From Crocinitomicaceae bacterium (GTDB taxonomy: Bacteria; Bacteroidota; Bacteroidia; Flavobacteriales_D; Parvicellaceae), in NCBI GenBank assembly GCA_002723085.1, contig PBNK01000002.1, forward strand, positions 1-64,000: a stretch of DNA of 64,000 bases, in the 5' to 3' direction. A program made the translations under genes and the position numbers. Positions 1 to 9,668 of the stretch are shown in pieces (position 1 is the stretch's first letter; every line of letters starts with the position of its first letter). Below the pieces are notes generated by a model. It made no database searches and was not told where the DNA came from. It saw nothing but the letters and a program-made list of their open reading frames with translations.

Positions 1-362
1 ATTATTTCATCAAAAATTTGTCTAAAGTTTGCAAACTGATCACTGTATATATAATCTATGTTTCCACAATGCTTTAATACTATTCCGGCATTTAGAAAAT
101 ATGGTATAACATTTTGAAATGTATTAAACGCTATGGTAGAGTCCATAGTTTCCGATGAATCAGAATAAGAAATAAAATGGAATTTTACTGGGACTAAAGA
201 ATCAAAGCTTATCGATTTATTTGATTTAATTAAATTAATAAAATCTAAGTATTCTTTTTTAGAAGAATAAGTTACTTCCGTCCCACATTTATAGTTGTCC
301 TGTGCACAGAAAACATTTGTTAAAAGAACAACAGCAAAGGGTATTAACGCACTAACCTTCAT
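1..362 (-). CDS. Secreted protein, N-terminal part; resembles pro-region of M43-type metalloproteases (runs off the left edge)
   Basis: Only the first 120 or so codons are present; the frame is open to base 1. The start ATG (362-360) overlaps the stop of the upstream YkgJ gene in an ATGA arrangement, so the two are probably translationally coupled. Residues 1-20 form a signal peptide ending FCA, with mature protein starting at QDN. The following stretch, with LVPVKFHFI near residue 55, an FLNAGI segment and a HCG triad, looks like the region ahead of the zinc site in Bacteroidota secreted M43/pappalysin-like proteases. The catalytic HExxH is not in the window, so this assignment is a family resemblance only. 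It could equally be another secreted Bacteroidota protein. Confidence 0.6.
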   Translation of the reverse strand, partial: MKVSALIPFAVVLLTNVFCAQDNYKCGTEVTYSSKKEYLDFINLIKSNKSISFDSLVPVKFHFISYSDSSETMDSTIAFNTFQNVIPYFLNAGIVLKHCGNIDYIYSDQFANFRQIFDEI

Positions 363-832
363 GAGTTAATTTGTTTATTAATTTTTTCAAATATCTTTTC
401 TACAGCTGGACAGAAAGGTAAATTTTTCAAATGAAGACTCAATTGCTTTTTTTGTTGCCATGTATCTGTATGAGGATAAGTCCTACATGCCGATGGTCTA
501 ACATCATATATTTTACATTCATTATTTTCTTCTAAAAAATAGCAAGGCATCTGTTTAAAAACCCAATCATTATCTTCATCAACTTTTAAATAGTCATTTT
601 GAAATTTTTTAGCCGTTGTTCCAATATATCTACTGATTCGTTTTATATCTGTATTTATAATTCTTGGGCCTAAAGTTTTACAGCAATTTGCACATGACAA
701 ACAACTTATTTCTTCAAAAACCTCATCATGAGCTTCTTGAAATTTTTGATCTACAAATTGATGAGATTGTTTCTTTAAAAAATGAACTAGTGACTTAGGG
801 TTACTCTTGTTAATATTTTTTTTCTTTTTCAT
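359..832 (-). CDS. YkgJ-family cysteine cluster protein
   Basis: Small cytoplasmic protein of 157 residues with the YkgJ (zinc- or iron-chelating CxxCxxCC) signature: C44, C47, C50 and C51 in SCLSCANCC, then C97, C106, C116 and C141, including the typical CKIYDVRPSACRTYP segment. The family is thought to bind a metal or Fe-S centre, but its reaction is mostly unknown. The N terminus is strongly basic (MKKKK). It starts three bases after the stop of the M23 peptidase gene and overlaps the next gene by four bases, so it is the middle gene of a three-gene operon. Nothing in the sequence says what it modifies. Confidence 0.85.
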   Translation of the reverse strand: MKKKKNINKSNPKSLVHFLKKQSHQFVDQKFQEAHDEVFEEISCLSCANCCKTLGPRIINTDIKRISRYIGTTAKKFQNDYLKVDEDNDWVFKQMPCYFLEENNECKIYDVRPSACRTYPHTDTWQQKKQLSLHLKNLPFCPAVEKIFEKINKQINS

Positions 833-835
833 AGA

Positions 836-2101
836 TCATAATGCTATTTGATCTAAAGAGTTTTTTATTTCTGATATGTCCTTAATATATTTTGTTTTTA
901 AAGTATCAGGAATGGGATCTTTTGATGGAACAGTTAATTTTAAAGGGTCTACAGCCTTTCCATCTATATATATTCTATAATCTAAATGAGGCCCTGTACT
1001 TAACCCTGTACTGCCAACTTCAGCTATCTTTTGTCCTTGTTTTACAGAAACCCCCTTTTTAATCCCAGGAGCATACTTTGATAAGTGTAAATATTTCGTT
1101 TCTACATCTCCATAGCTGTGTTTTATTTTAATCATTTTTCCTGCACCACCAGCTCTACCAACAAAAGTTATTTTACCATCCCCTGTAGAAACAACTGGTG
1201 TGCCAGTAGGAGCTGCGTAATCAACTCCATGGTGAGGTTTATATACCTTAGTAATTGGATGCAACCTGCTATTTGAAAACTTAGATGATATTCTAATGTA
1301 TTCTAATGGTGCCGATAACAATGCTTTCTTCATACTTTGCCCCTTCTCATTATAATAGTAATTCTCTTTGTCAATAGGCGATTCATAATCAAATGCATAA
1401 TAATCATTCCCCATATGATTAAATAAAACAGCTTTTATTTCACCAACTCCAATAAATTCTCCATCAACATATTTTGCTTCATAAATTATTTTAAAAAAAT
1501 CATTTTCTTGTACTCCAAAAAAATCTATGGTCCAAGCGTATAAGTTAGCTACTTTATTTACCAATGCCGGAGTTAACCCTTTATCTATAAAAGATTTCCA
1601 TAAACTACTATTTATTTTGCCTCCAGATTTTTTTAATTCAATGGTGATAGGTTTTTTAAGAATCTCCATATTAACAGAATCTTTTAGGTGCATAACAACC
1701 ATTTCTGTTGACGATTTTTTATATAAAAAATCAATTGCTTCCTTTAAAGAATCATTACTTTTTATAATATAATATTTATCATTGGGATATATTTTTTTTA
1801 CATCAAATACACTTTTAAATGAATCTGATAAAACAGCTATTGTAGAATAATTAACCCCATATTTTGGAAGAATATGTCCTAACGATTGATTTTCTTTAAC
1901 AATTCCACTATCAATTATAAATTGTTTTTGACTATAGCCTTGTATAAAAGTTTCTTTTTCTTCAACAACTTTTTCTTCAATTGAAGAGTCGTCTTTAGGA
2001 CTTGAATTTTCTGGGATATTTGTTGATTCACACCGACTCAAAAGCATTAACCCCAAAATTAGCAAACTCCAAAAAAGTATATTCCAGATGTATCTTCTCA
2101 T
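836..2101 (-). CDS. M23-family peptidoglycan peptidase, membrane- or lipid-anchored
   Basis: Cell-wall endopeptidase-like protein of about 421 residues. An N-terminal hydrophobic segment ends in LLSRC, a possible lipoprotein cysteine with an atypical arginine before it. A middle OapA/LysM-like region precedes a LytM/M23 domain near the C terminus. Visible metal and catalytic residues are HHGVD (the HxxxD zinc motif), a histidine in YLHLS, and GPHLD. In canonical LytM enzymes the last motif is HxH, and here its second histidine, a zinc ligand, is aspartate. Asp can still ligate zinc and related Bacteroidota proteins may share it, so activity is possible. In-frame ATGs also lie at 2125 and 2122; I chose 2101 because MRRYIW then gives a normal basic signal-peptide start. 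First gene of the operon with YkgJ and the protease-like gene. Confidence 0.85.
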   Translation of the reverse strand: MRRYIWNILFWSLLILGLMLLSRCESTNIPENSSPKDDSSIEEKVVEEKETFIQGYSQKQFIIDSGIVKENQSLGHILPKYGVNYSTIAVLSDSFKSVFDVKKIYPNDKYYIIKSNDSLKEAIDFLYKKSSTEMVVMHLKDSVNMEILKKPITIELKKSGGKINSSLWKSFIDKGLTPALVNKVANLYAWTIDFFGVQENDFFKIIYEAKYVDGEFIGVGEIKAVLFNHMGNDYYAFDYESPIDKENYYYNEKGQSMKKALLSAPLEYIRISSKFSNSRLHPITKVYKPHHGVDYAAPTGTPVVSTGDGKITFVGRAGGAGKMIKIKHSYGDVETKYLHLSKYAPGIKKGVSVKQGQKIAEVGSTGLSTGPHLDYRIYIDGKAVDPLKLTVPSKDPIPDTLKTKYIKDISEIKNSLDQIAL

Positions 2102-2176
2102 AAGTATCACAATAATACTCATCATATAAATGAAAAAGAATCGTCCTCTTTCTATTTTATAAACACATAAATGTTT

Positions 2177-2968
2177 CTAATGTAAATTGATTGAATGTAT
2201 AATTTTAATGTTTTGTTTGGCTCTATCTTTTAAGAAAAAAACAATCCCAAACGAAAACAAATCAATACTTAAGCTAATTGCTTTATCTTGAATGATTCTT
2301 TTCCAAGCAATGGTCATTGACTTTGACCAATAAATATCATCAAAAACAAAAATAGAATTTTCATTTGCTCTTGTTTTACAGTAATTATAATACGTTAATG
2401 TTGCCTCTTCAGTATGATTGCCATCAAAAAAAACAAAATCAAATTTTTCATTACATAATTGGGTTTTCAATACTTCGATAAATTCACCGTTAATTGCATT
2501 TATTTTAGATAGTCCCATCGTTTTAAAGGTTTGTAAGGCTGATTCATAAATAGACTTTGACCCTTCAATAGTTATAACAGAACCTCTTATGTTTGCATTT
2601 GATAAATAACAAGTAGTTAAGCCCAGTGAAGTTCCAAGCTCAAGGATTGTATTGGGCTGATATAAATTAATTATTTTAAATAAAACTTGAGCTTTATATT
2701 TACTACTGATTGCTGTTTTAGCAATTTGTTTGACCGATCTATTATGCTTTATTTTTTTTCTAAAGCCTGCTCCTTTATCTTCAACAGATAATACAGTTTG
2801 ATTATTTTTTAATTTTATTCTTAAAAAATTCATAGCCAAAAACGAATAATATATTTCTTTATCGTCCAATGCTCTTTCAATAAATTCATGAACAAAAGGA
2901 GAGTGCAAAGAATATTTTGTTTTCCCTTTAATTAAAAACTTTAAATAGCTAACTATTTTATAAATCAT
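2177..2968 (-). CDS. Class I SAM-dependent methyltransferase (Methyltransf_24 type)
   Basis: About 263 residues. The Rossmann motif I ILELGTSLGLTTCYL lies near residue 107, followed by an acidic strand end (TIEG) and FDFVFFDGNH, the pattern of O-methyltransferase-like class I enzymes. The N-terminal KYSLHSPFVHEFIE segment is typical of a Bacteroidota subgroup. The substrate cannot be read from the sequence. The frame extends to a TTG at 2992, but the ATG at 2968 places the conserved N terminus normally and I prefer it. The gene diverges from tatC, with about 84 bases between the two starts. Confidence 0.8.
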   Translation of the reverse strand: MIYKIVSYLKFLIKGKTKYSLHSPFVHEFIERALDDKEIYYSFLAMNFLRIKLKNNQTVLSVEDKGAGFRKKIKHNRSVKQIAKTAISSKYKAQVLFKIINLYQPNTILELGTSLGLTTCYLSNANIRGSVITIEGSKSIYESALQTFKTMGLSKINAINGEFIEVLKTQLCNEKFDFVFFDGNHTEEATLTYYNYCKTRANENSIFVFDDIYWSKSMTIAWKRIIQDKAISLSIDLFSFGIVFFLKDRAKQNIKIIHSINLH

Positions 2969-3038
2969 GATCAAAATTAATTGCTTTAACAAATTAACAA
3001 TATTCTTTAGGTAGAATTAAATAAAACACAATATCTAT

Positions 3039-3046
3039 TAGATTTG
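3039..3046 (+). promoter_or_regulatory. Bacteroidota -7 element before tatC
   Basis: TAGATTTG matches the TAnnTTTG consensus of the Bacteroidota housekeeping sigma factor. A TTA rather than TTG sits at the expected -33 position. Only six bases separate it from the tatC ATG, implying a leaderless or nearly leaderless transcript. Confidence 0.5.
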
Positions 3047-3052
3047 CAAAAC

Positions 3053-3850
3053 ATGAGTGAAAGTAAAGAAGAAAAAGAAATGTCGTTTTTAGGCCATCTT
3101 GAAGAGTTAAGGTGGCGGCTTGTCCGATCGTCTTCGGTTATAATTACAGCTGCAATTGTAATATTTTATTTCACTGACCCGATAGTTAAAAACATTTATT
3201 TAGCAATGTCTAAAACTGATTTTTTAACCTACAAGTTTTTTTGTTGGTTATCAAATTCTTTTGGTTTAAGTGATGTGCTTTGTGCAAATGATATCCCTAT
3301 TCAAATTCAGTCCATTGAAATGACTAAACAATTTTCCACCAACATGTACTTTGCTTTAATAGGGGGATTAATTGTTTCTTTTCCTTTTACTTTTTATCAA
3401 TTATGGAGTTTTATAAAACCTGGTTTGAAAACTAAAGAAGTTAAGTTTACTAAAAGAATAGTCCTTCATTCGTCTATTTTATTTTTCATAGGCATTTTAT
3501 TTGGTTATTACATGATTAGTCCATTATGTGTTCAGTTTTTTGGAGGCTACAAATTAACTGATGAAATTCAAAATAACTTTACAATTAGTTCATATATGTC
3601 TATGATCACTACTTCTACATTTTTATCTGGTTTGTTTTTTGAACTTCCAGTAATATTATATTTACTAAGTAAAGTAGGTATAATAAGTTCTAGTTTGTTA
3701 AAAAAATACCGAAGACACGCTATTGTAGTTATTCTTATTCTTTCTGCATTAATCACTCCTCCTGATGTAATAAGTCAAATTCTAGTAACTATTCCAATAT
3801 ACCTTTTGTTCGAATTGGGGATTTTAGTTACCCATAAAACTGAGAAATAA
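3053..3850 (+). CDS. tatC: Sec-independent protein translocase TatC
   Basis: Inner-membrane core of the twin-arginine translocation system, which recognises RR signal peptides and exports folded proteins. The 265-residue protein opens with the diagnostic MSFLGHLEELRWRL segment and has six hydrophobic helices. The FPFTFYQLWSFIKPGL loop is a TatC hallmark, and the C-terminal part carries the TPPDVISQ segment. A TTG nine bases upstream is in frame, but it lies inside the -7 promoter element, so ATG 3053 is chosen. No tatA is present in this window. It lies eight bases ahead of the DUF5686 gene. Confidence 0.97.
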   Translation: MSESKEEKEMSFLGHLEELRWRLVRSSSVIITAAIVIFYFTDPIVKNIYLAMSKTDFLTYKFFCWLSNSFGLSDVLCANDIPIQIQSIEMTKQFSTNMYFALIGGLIVSFPFTFYQLWSFIKPGLKTKEVKFTKRIVLHSSILFFIGILFGYYMISPLCVQFFGGYKLTDEIQNNFTISSYMSMITTSTFLSGLFFELPVILYLLSKVGIISSSLLKKYRRHAIVVILILSALITPPDVISQILVTIPIYLLFELGILVTHKTEK

Positions 3851-3858
3851 AAAATACA

Positions 3859-6321
3859 TTGAGGAAATTTTTAAAAATATTTGTTACTCTTTTTTTCTTT
3901 TTTCCCTTTATTATTTTAGGCCAAAAAACTACTGTCACTGGTGTTATAAATGATAAGGTTTTTAAAGAAGCTTTGCCTTTTGTAAATGTTTATTTTAATG
4001 ACACAAAAATTGGCACTATAACAGATATTGATGGTCGATTTTCCTTAAGTTCATATTATGGAACTGATACTCTTGTAATTTCTTTCATTGGCTATAAAAC
4101 TGAAAAAGTAAAAATTCTAAAAGACAAAAAGCAAAATATTAATATTTCACTTCAAGAACTAAGCACATCACTTGAAGAAATTACTGTTACTCCTAGTGAT
4201 ATCAACCCTGCACACCCAATCATTAATAAGGTTCTGAAAAATAAACTAATCAATAACAGGGAAAAATTACAATCATATGAATACGAAACCTACAATAAAA
4301 TTCAACTTGATATAAATAATTTCACTAATGATTTAAAAAATGTTAAAACATTTAATAAAATAGATTTTGTTTTCAATCATTTAGATTCTTCAAGAGCAAA
4401 ATCTGCGCTTCCATTTTTTATATCAGAAAACATTTCTAATTTCTATTACAATAGAGATCCTTTTAAAACAAAAGAAATCATAAAAGCAGCAAAAGTTTCA
4501 GGAGTTGAAAACACTAGTTTCATGGAACTTACTGGTGAAATGTATCAGCAAGTAAATGTTTATGATAATCAAATTTCAGTTTTTGGAAAAAACTTTACTA
4601 GTCCAATAAATAAAAACTGTTTAAGTCATTACAAATTTTATTTAATTGACAGCTTATTTGTTGACAACAACTGGTGCTATCAAATAGATTTTACACCCAA
4701 AAGAAAAGGCGAATTAACTTTTGACGGAACTCTTTGGATTAATGATACAACATATGCAATTAAAAAAGTAAAGGGATATATAAACAAAACTGCTAACATT
4801 AATTTCATAAATGAGTTAGAAATTACCCAAATATTTGAACAAGTAGAACCTGAAATATGGATGCTAAAAAAAGACGAACTATTTGTTGACTTTGAATGGG
4901 TTGAAAAAGGGCTAGGAGTCTATGCAAATAAAAATACCTTTTACTCTGATTTTATAATTAATAATCCCAGAAATAATGTTTTTTTTAATACTGACAATAA
5001 AATTTCAATTAGCGATACCGCAACAAACAAATCCGATTTATATTGGAAATTAAATCGACACGAAACACTTTCTAAAAAAGAAGAATTCATTTATAATATG
5101 GTTGATTCTTTAAAAGAGGTTCCAGTTATTAAAACATATGCAGACATAATTCAAACTCTTGCAACAGGATACAAGGTGATTGGAAAATTTGAAATTGGAG
5201 AATATACTTCTTTATACACCTTTAATGAAGTAGAAGGCAATAGGTTTAGACTTGCATTAAGAACTAGCAATGATTTTAGCAAAATGGTTGAATTTTCAGG
5301 TTTTGGAGCTTATGGATTATCTGATGAAATGTATAAATACGGAATTGGGACAAGATTTTTTATTACAAAAAAGCCAAGACGAATGATTCATGCTATTTTT
5401 AAAAATGATGTTGAACAATTTGGACTTAGTTCAAATGCCTTTAATAACACAGGTATTGTATCTTCCTACTTTAGAAGAAATCCCTTCAATAAACTATTAT
5501 TAAATGAACAATTTCAAATCTCTTACAATCGTTTTTGGGAAAAAGGATTAAGCGCTTATTTATTATTTAGACATTCTGATCTTTCTCCACTTGGTATTTT
5601 AGCATTTATTGACAACAAAGACCAAATATTATCAAGTACTATTGCAACAAATGAAATCTCATTAAAACTTAGGCTTGCTATTGGAGAAGAATTTTTAAGT
5701 GGTGAATACGATAGAATTAGTCTGGGAACAAAACATCCTATTGTTTCTATTGATTTCACTAATAGCATTGCTGGGTTTTGGAATTCTGACCTCAATTACC
5801 AAAAGTTAAAATTAGAATTTTCTCATAAAATTAAACTTCCCATTTTAGGAGAATTTGAGTATCAATTAATCGGAGGAAAAATATGGGGAGACGTTCCTTT
5901 TCCTTTGTTGGAAATCCACCCTGGAAATGAAACTTGGTCATTTAACAGCATTGCTTTTAACATGATGAATATTGGAGAATTCATAAGTGACCGTTACATT
6001 AGTTTTAAGGCAGAACATCACTTTGACGGTTTGTTTTTAAATAAATTTCCTCTAATTGAAAAACTTCAAATAAGAGAAATTGCTGGATTAAAAGGAGTAT
6101 ATGGTAACTTATCAAATAGTCATGAAAATATTTTATCTCTTCCTAATTTTTCTAGCTCGTTACAAAAAAAACCATATTTAGAAACCTATTTAGGGTTAGA
6201 AAATATTTTTAAGTTCATTCGATTGGATTTTATTTGGAGATTATCATATCTTGATAACAGATTTGATGGAATAAAAGTTTCACCTTTTGGAGTTAGAGGT
6301 TCTTTACAATTTGATTTTTAA
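3859..6321 (+). CDS. CarboxypepD_reg-like and DUF5686 outer-membrane protein
   Basis: 820 residues: a signal peptide (cleavage after FIILG), a carboxypeptidase-regulatory-like beta-sandwich at about 22-110 ([22 protein letters not shown]), then the long DUF5686 region, probably a beta barrel because the C-terminal half is rich in alternating aromatic strands and ends in FDF. The family is widespread in the Bacteroidota outer membrane and its function is not established. The start must be TTG 3859: an in-frame TGA lies just upstream, no ATG is near, and the signal peptide begins here. The stop TAA shares its last A with the lptB ATG, so the two genes are coupled. Confidence 0.88.
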   Translation: MRKFLKIFVTLFFFFPFIILGQKTTVTGVINDKVFKEALPFVNVYFNDTKIGTITDIDGRFSLSSYYGTDTLVISFIGYKTEKVKILKDKKQNINISLQELSTSLEEITVTPSDINPAHPIINKVLKNKLINNREKLQSYEYETYNKIQLDINNFTNDLKNVKTFNKIDFVFNHLDSSRAKSALPFFISENISNFYYNRDPFKTKEIIKAAKVSGVENTSFMELTGEMYQQVNVYDNQISVFGKNFTSPINKNCLSHYKFYLIDSLFVDNNWCYQIDFTPKRKGELTFDGTLWINDTTYAIKKVKGYINKTANINFINELEITQIFEQVEPEIWMLKKDELFVDFEWVEKGLGVYANKNTFYSDFIINNPRNNVFFNTDNKISISDTATNKSDLYWKLNRHETLSKKEEFIYNMVDSLKEVPVIKTYADIIQTLATGYKVIGKFEIGEYTSLYTFNEVEGNRFRLALRTSNDFSKMVEFSGFGAYGLSDEMYKYGIGTRFFITKKPRRMIHAIFKNDVEQFGLSSNAFNNTGIVSSYFRRNPFNKLLLNEQFQISYNRFWEKGLSAYLLFRHSDLSPLGILAFIDNKDQILSSTIATNEISLKLRLAIGEEFLSGEYDRISLGTKHPIVSIDFTNSIAGFWNSDLNYQKLKLEFSHKIKLPILGEFEYQLIGGKIWGDVPFPLLEIHPGNETWSFNSIAFNMMNIGEFISDRYISFKAEHHFDGLFLNKFPLIEKLQIREIAGLKGVYGNLSNSHENILSLPNFSSSLQKKPYLETYLGLENIFKFIRLDFIWRLSYLDNRFDGIKVSPFGVRGSLQFDF

Positions 6322-7058
6322 TGGAATTAAAGATAAAAAACATAAATAAAGCGTATAAAGGAAGACAAGTTGTTAATAATGTATCCCTCGAATTAAAAGA
6401 AGGAGAAATTGTTGGATTACTTGGTCCTAACGGTGCTGGGAAAACCACGTCATTTTACATGATTGTGGGGCTAATTAAACCAGAAAACGGATCAGTTTTT
6501 TTAAATGATAAAGAAATTACTAAAATACCAATGTATAAACGCTCAAAAATGGGTATTGGGTACCTTCCACAAGAAGTTTCTGTTTTTAGAAAATTAAGCG
6601 TAGAAGACAACATAATGGCTATCTTAGAAATGACATCGTTATCAAAAAAAAGAAGAAAAGAGAGACTTGAAGAGTTAATTTCTGAATTTGGATTAGGACA
6701 TGTAAGGAAAACATTAGGAATTAAACTTTCAGGTGGTGAAAAAAGAAGAACGGAAATTGCCAGATGCTTAGCAAACGAACCTAGCTTTATTCTTCTTGAC
6801 GAACCTTTTGCTGGAGTAGACCCAATAGCTGTTGAAGATATCCAAAGAATTGTTTTAAAATTAAAACAAAAAGGAATTGGGATATTAATTACTGACCATA
6901 ATGTTCAAGAAACATTATCTATTGTAGATAGAGCATATTTGCTTTTTGAAGGCTCAATATTAAAATATGGTTCTGCTGAAGATTTAGCTAAAGATGAGCA
7001 AGTCAAAAAAGTATATTTAGGGCAAAATTTCGAACTTCGAAAAAAACAAATCATTTAA
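6321..7058 (+). CDS. lptB: LPS export ABC transporter ATP-binding protein LptB
   Basis: Cytoplasmic ATPase of the LptB2FG transporter that extracts lipopolysaccharide from the inner membrane. The 245 residues show Walker [10 protein letters not shown] near residue 36, the Q-loop in YLPQE, the ABC signature LSGGEKRR, Walker [13 protein letters not shown] and the switch histidine in TDHN. The [11 protein letters not shown] segment is typical of LptB rather than other ABC ATPases. It overlaps the DUF5686 gene by one base and is followed after five bases by tsaB. Pairing with a DUF5686 outer-membrane protein fits an envelope-biogenesis operon. Confidence 0.95.
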   Translation: MELKIKNINKAYKGRQVVNNVSLELKEGEIVGLLGPNGAGKTTSFYMIVGLIKPENGSVFLNDKEITKIPMYKRSKMGIGYLPQEVSVFRKLSVEDNIMAILEMTSLSKKRRKERLEELISEFGLGHVRKTLGIKLSGGEKRRTEIARCLANEPSFILLDEPFAGVDPIAVEDIQRIVLKLKQKGIGILITDHNVQETLSIVDRAYLLFEGSILKYGSAEDLAKDEQVKKVYLGQNFELRKKQII

Positions 7059-7063
7059 GTTTA

Positions 7064-7735
7064 TTGAGTTATATAATATACATAGAAACATCTACAAAAG
7101 TTTGTTCTGTAGCTCTTTCTTTACATGGGGCAATAACAACATTAAAAGAAATTAAAGATGATAAATATATTCATGCTGAAAAACTTAATTTACTTATTGA
7201 TGAATGTATTTTAGATTCAAACATCTCTTATAAACAATTAAGCGCTGTTGCCATAAGCTCTGGACCTGGGTCTTTTACTGGACTTAGAATTGGGGTGTCT
7301 ACTGCAAAGGGACTAGCCTATTCCCTTGGAATTCCATTAATAAGTGTTGACTCGCTAACTTGTATTTATCATGTTTTTAAATCTAAAAACATTGTGGAAA
7401 ACACTGACATTATATTGCCAATGATTGATGCTAGAAGACAAGAAGTTTATACAATGGGTTATTCAAATGGTAAAATAGTTTTTCCAATTTCATCTCAAAT
7501 AATTGACTTAGCTTTTTTTAAAAATTTCTCAAATAAAATTAAGCTTCACCTAGTAGGAGATGGTTGTGAAAAATTTGAAAACAAATTTAATGCAGATAAT
7601 ATTTATTATTATTCTTCAATAATTAATTCAGCTGCTGGCATGGTAGAAACAGCTACTAAAAAGCTTAAAAAAATGGATTTTGAAGATGTGGCTTATTTTG
7701 CTCCAAAATACATTAAAGATTTTCATTTTAATTGA
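7064..7735 (+). CDS. tsaB: tRNA threonylcarbamoyladenosine biosynthesis protein TsaB
   Basis: Partner of TsaD in making t6A37 on ANN-decoding tRNAs. The 223 residues begin with IIYIETSTKVCSVALS, the ASKHA-fold first strand, and contain SSGPGSFTGLRIGVSTAKGL, the TsaB signature. The start is TTG 7064, which gives the conserved N terminus exactly; the first in-frame ATG would remove the fold's first half. It is the last gene of the tatC-DUF5686-lptB-tsaB run and lies five bases behind lptB. Confidence 0.95.
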   Translation: MSYIIYIETSTKVCSVALSLHGAITTLKEIKDDKYIHAEKLNLLIDECILDSNISYKQLSAVAISSGPGSFTGLRIGVSTAKGLAYSLGIPLISVDSLTCIYHVFKSKNIVENTDIILPMIDARRQEVYTMGYSNGKIVFPISSQIIDLAFFKNFSNKIKLHLVGDGCEKFENKFNADNIYYYSSIINSAAGMVETATKKLKKMDFEDVAYFAPKYIKDFHFN

Positions 7736-7803
7736 TCTTTTTTGTAAAACAAATTTTTAATCTCTGAATAAAATATTCATCTTAGCCATCGAATTTATTA
7801 CTT

Positions 7804-8202
7804 ATGGATTTATTATACATAGAGGCAACTAGTAAAACTCCGCTAGTTTCATTTAACCCTTTTAAAGGATCTTTAAAGATAAGCGGTAAATCCCTTATTG
7901 ACAATCCAGAAAATTTTTTCATTTCTTTATTTGATTGGCTTGATTTATATGTCAGTCAACCTGCTCAAAAAACCACATTCACTATCGATCTTGAGTCTTT
8001 CAACACCTCTTCATTAAAAGAAATACTAAGTTTATTAACTAAGCTAGATGAACTATTTCAAGCTAATAATAACGTTGTTGCTCATTGGATTTATGAAAAA
8101 GATGAAGATGTTATGCATGAGTTAGGACAAGATTATGCAAACATGGTTAATTTGCCATTTAAGTTTATTGAAAAAAAACCTAATTTTCCTTTATCAGTTT
8201 AA
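7804..8202 (+). CDS. SiaC-family regulatory phosphoprotein (DUF1987)
   Basis: 132-residue cytoplasmic protein matching the SiaC/DUF1987 family from end to end: the first strand LYIEATSKTPLVSF, KISGKSLIDNPENFF, the FNTSSLKEI motif and the W-x-Y-E-x-D segment near the C terminus. In Pseudomonas SiaC the phosphorylated threonine is Thr68, and here FNTSS places a threonine at residue 68 too. SiaC proteins are controlled by a partner kinase and phosphatase (SiaB, SiaA) and can activate a diguanylate cyclase. None of those partners is encoded nearby, so its output here is unknown. Confidence 0.88.
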   Translation: MDLLYIEATSKTPLVSFNPFKGSLKISGKSLIDNPENFFISLFDWLDLYVSQPAQKTTFTIDLESFNTSSLKEILSLLTKLDELFQANNNVVAHWIYEKDEDVMHELGQDYANMVNLPFKFIEKKPNFPLSV

Positions 8203-8216
8203 ATAATTAAACTGAT
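8193..8216. terminator. AT-rich hairpin over the stop codon of the SiaC-like gene
   Basis: A perfect 10-bp stem, ATCAGTTTAA paired with TTAAACTGAT, closes a four-base loop and includes the stop codon. No clean U-tract follows, so it is at most a weak terminator or an mRNA-stabilising 3' hairpin. Confidence 0.35.
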
Positions 8217-8242
8217 TAATTACTTTAGCCTAAAAATTTTTT

Positions 8243-8884
8243 ATGAAAAACTCTTGGCATCAAATTGTAAATTCTATTCTTATATTATTAGTTGGGATTT
8301 TTTGTTTTTTTTCTTTTAATTCTAAAGAAAATAAATCTGAAGAAAAACACAACACTTCACAAGAGATGGATTTAAATAGGGATCAATTAGACCCTATAAA
8401 AAACTCAACTTTAGATGGAGCATCAAAAATTGCTTTTGTAAATAGTGATACTCTAAAAAAATATTACTTGTATTACGATAAGTTTCAAAAAACTATGTTC
8501 AACAAAGAAGAAGCAGCAAAAAAACAAATAGATAATAAATATAATTCCTATAAAAAACTGGTAGATGAATATCAAAAAGCAGCTCCAGTTATGGGCCAGA
8601 GAGAAGCAGCTGAAAAAGCAGAAAACATTGCACTGTTGGAGCAAGAAATTATGATGCTTGAAAAAACACTAACTGATCAAGTATCAAATGAACTTCTGGA
8701 TTTACAAAAAAATTATCTGATTGACACATACAATTATATGCAAAAAATTGGAACAGAATTAGGTTATGATTATGTGTTAAATTATCAAATTGGTGGACCA
8801 ATTTACTCATGTGCTTCTAAAAACGATATCACAAAAATAGTAATTGAATCTCTTAATAAAGCTTATAACGAAGCAAGCAAGTAA
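8243..8884 (+). CDS. OmpH/Skp-family periplasmic chaperone-like protein
   Basis: 213 residues with one N-terminal hydrophobic segment (about 8-25), then KIAFVNSDTLKKYYLYYDKF, the OmpH/Skp opening strand in which Bacteroidota proteins usually read I-A-Y/F-V-N. A long charged coiled coil at about 85-150 follows, and a closing strand LGYDYVLNY. Skp-type proteins hold unfolded outer-membrane proteins in the periplasm. Here the linker between membrane segment and chaperone domain is long and acidic, suggesting a membrane-tethered form. It sits just upstream of tonB-type and receptor genes. Confidence 0.88.
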   Translation: MKNSWHQIVNSILILLVGIFCFFSFNSKENKSEEKHNTSQEMDLNRDQLDPIKNSTLDGASKIAFVNSDTLKKYYLYYDKFQKTMFNKEEAAKKQIDNKYNSYKKLVDEYQKAAPVMGQREAAEKAENIALLEQEIMMLEKTLTDQVSNELLDLQKNYLIDTYNYMQKIGTELGYDYVLNYQIGGPIYSCASKNDITKIVIESLNKAYNEASK

Positions 8885-8937
8885 CAACATTTATTTTTTT
8901 TCGTTTAGTTTTATAAATCTGTTTCTTCATTAGAAAT

Positions 8938-9660
8938 ATGGATATTGTTAAAACTATAGAAAAACATCAAAATGGCATTATTGGAACTCTTTTAGTTCAC
9001 ATTATCTTATTCATATGGTTAAACTTAAATAACCTTTCATATGTAATAATAAACCCTATTGAAAAAACAGTTGCAACTTTAGATTTCACACTACAAATTG
9101 AAGACGAAGAGTTGAAAGAAGATGTTGACGCTGAAATAAGCGATATTAATCCAAATACAATAAAACACACTAGCTCAAATGAAGAGAAGAAAATTAGTGA
9201 CCAATCTCAAAACTTTAATACTGAAAAAACTGATCAAAATATTCTAGATGAACTAAAAGCATTTGAAGCACAAGAAATGGAAAAATTAAGTCTCGATAAT
9301 CCTGAGTTAAACTCAAATGAAGAAGACGTTAAGCCTTTAGAAGACAATATTAATATTTCAAATGACCCTGTTAAAATTAGTAATGCTAGCGCAAAGTATT
9401 TTGTCCCTGAAAGAAATGCTAGTTTTCAAAAAATTCCAACTTTTATATGTAATGAAACAGGAACTGTAAGATTATCTATAAAGGTAAATCAAAAAGGAGA
9501 GGTTATTGATTGTAAAATAAATCAAGAACACACAAATACTGAAAATGAATGCTTATTAAAAAATGCAACTAACTATGCTAAAAAATGGAGGTTCAAACAA
9601 GATTTTAAACAACCTCCTAGAGTTAATGGATGGATTGAGTTTGTATATTTATCACAATAA
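8938..9660 (+). CDS. TonB-family energy transducer
   Basis: 240 residues: a single transmembrane helix at about 15-32, an acidic periplasmic linker instead of the usual proline-rich one (40-150), and a C-terminal TonB domain at about 155-240 (TGTVRLSIKVNQKGEVIDCK, then AKKWRF and a final strand GWIEFVYL). It would couple the proton-motive force to an outer-membrane receptor. The TonB-dependent receptor two genes downstream is an obvious candidate partner. No exbB or exbD is present in the window, so it must borrow a motor encoded elsewhere. Confidence 0.85.
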   Translation: MDIVKTIEKHQNGIIGTLLVHIILFIWLNLNNLSYVIINPIEKTVATLDFTLQIEDEELKEDVDAEISDINPNTIKHTSSNEEKKISDQSQNFNTEKTDQNILDELKAFEAQEMEKLSLDNPELNSNEEDVKPLEDNINISNDPVKISNASAKYFVPERNASFQKIPTFICNETGTVRLSIKVNQKGEVIDCKINQEHTNTENECLLKNATNYAKKWRFKQDFKQPPRVNGWIEFVYLSQ

Positions 9661-9668
9661 GAAAAGCA

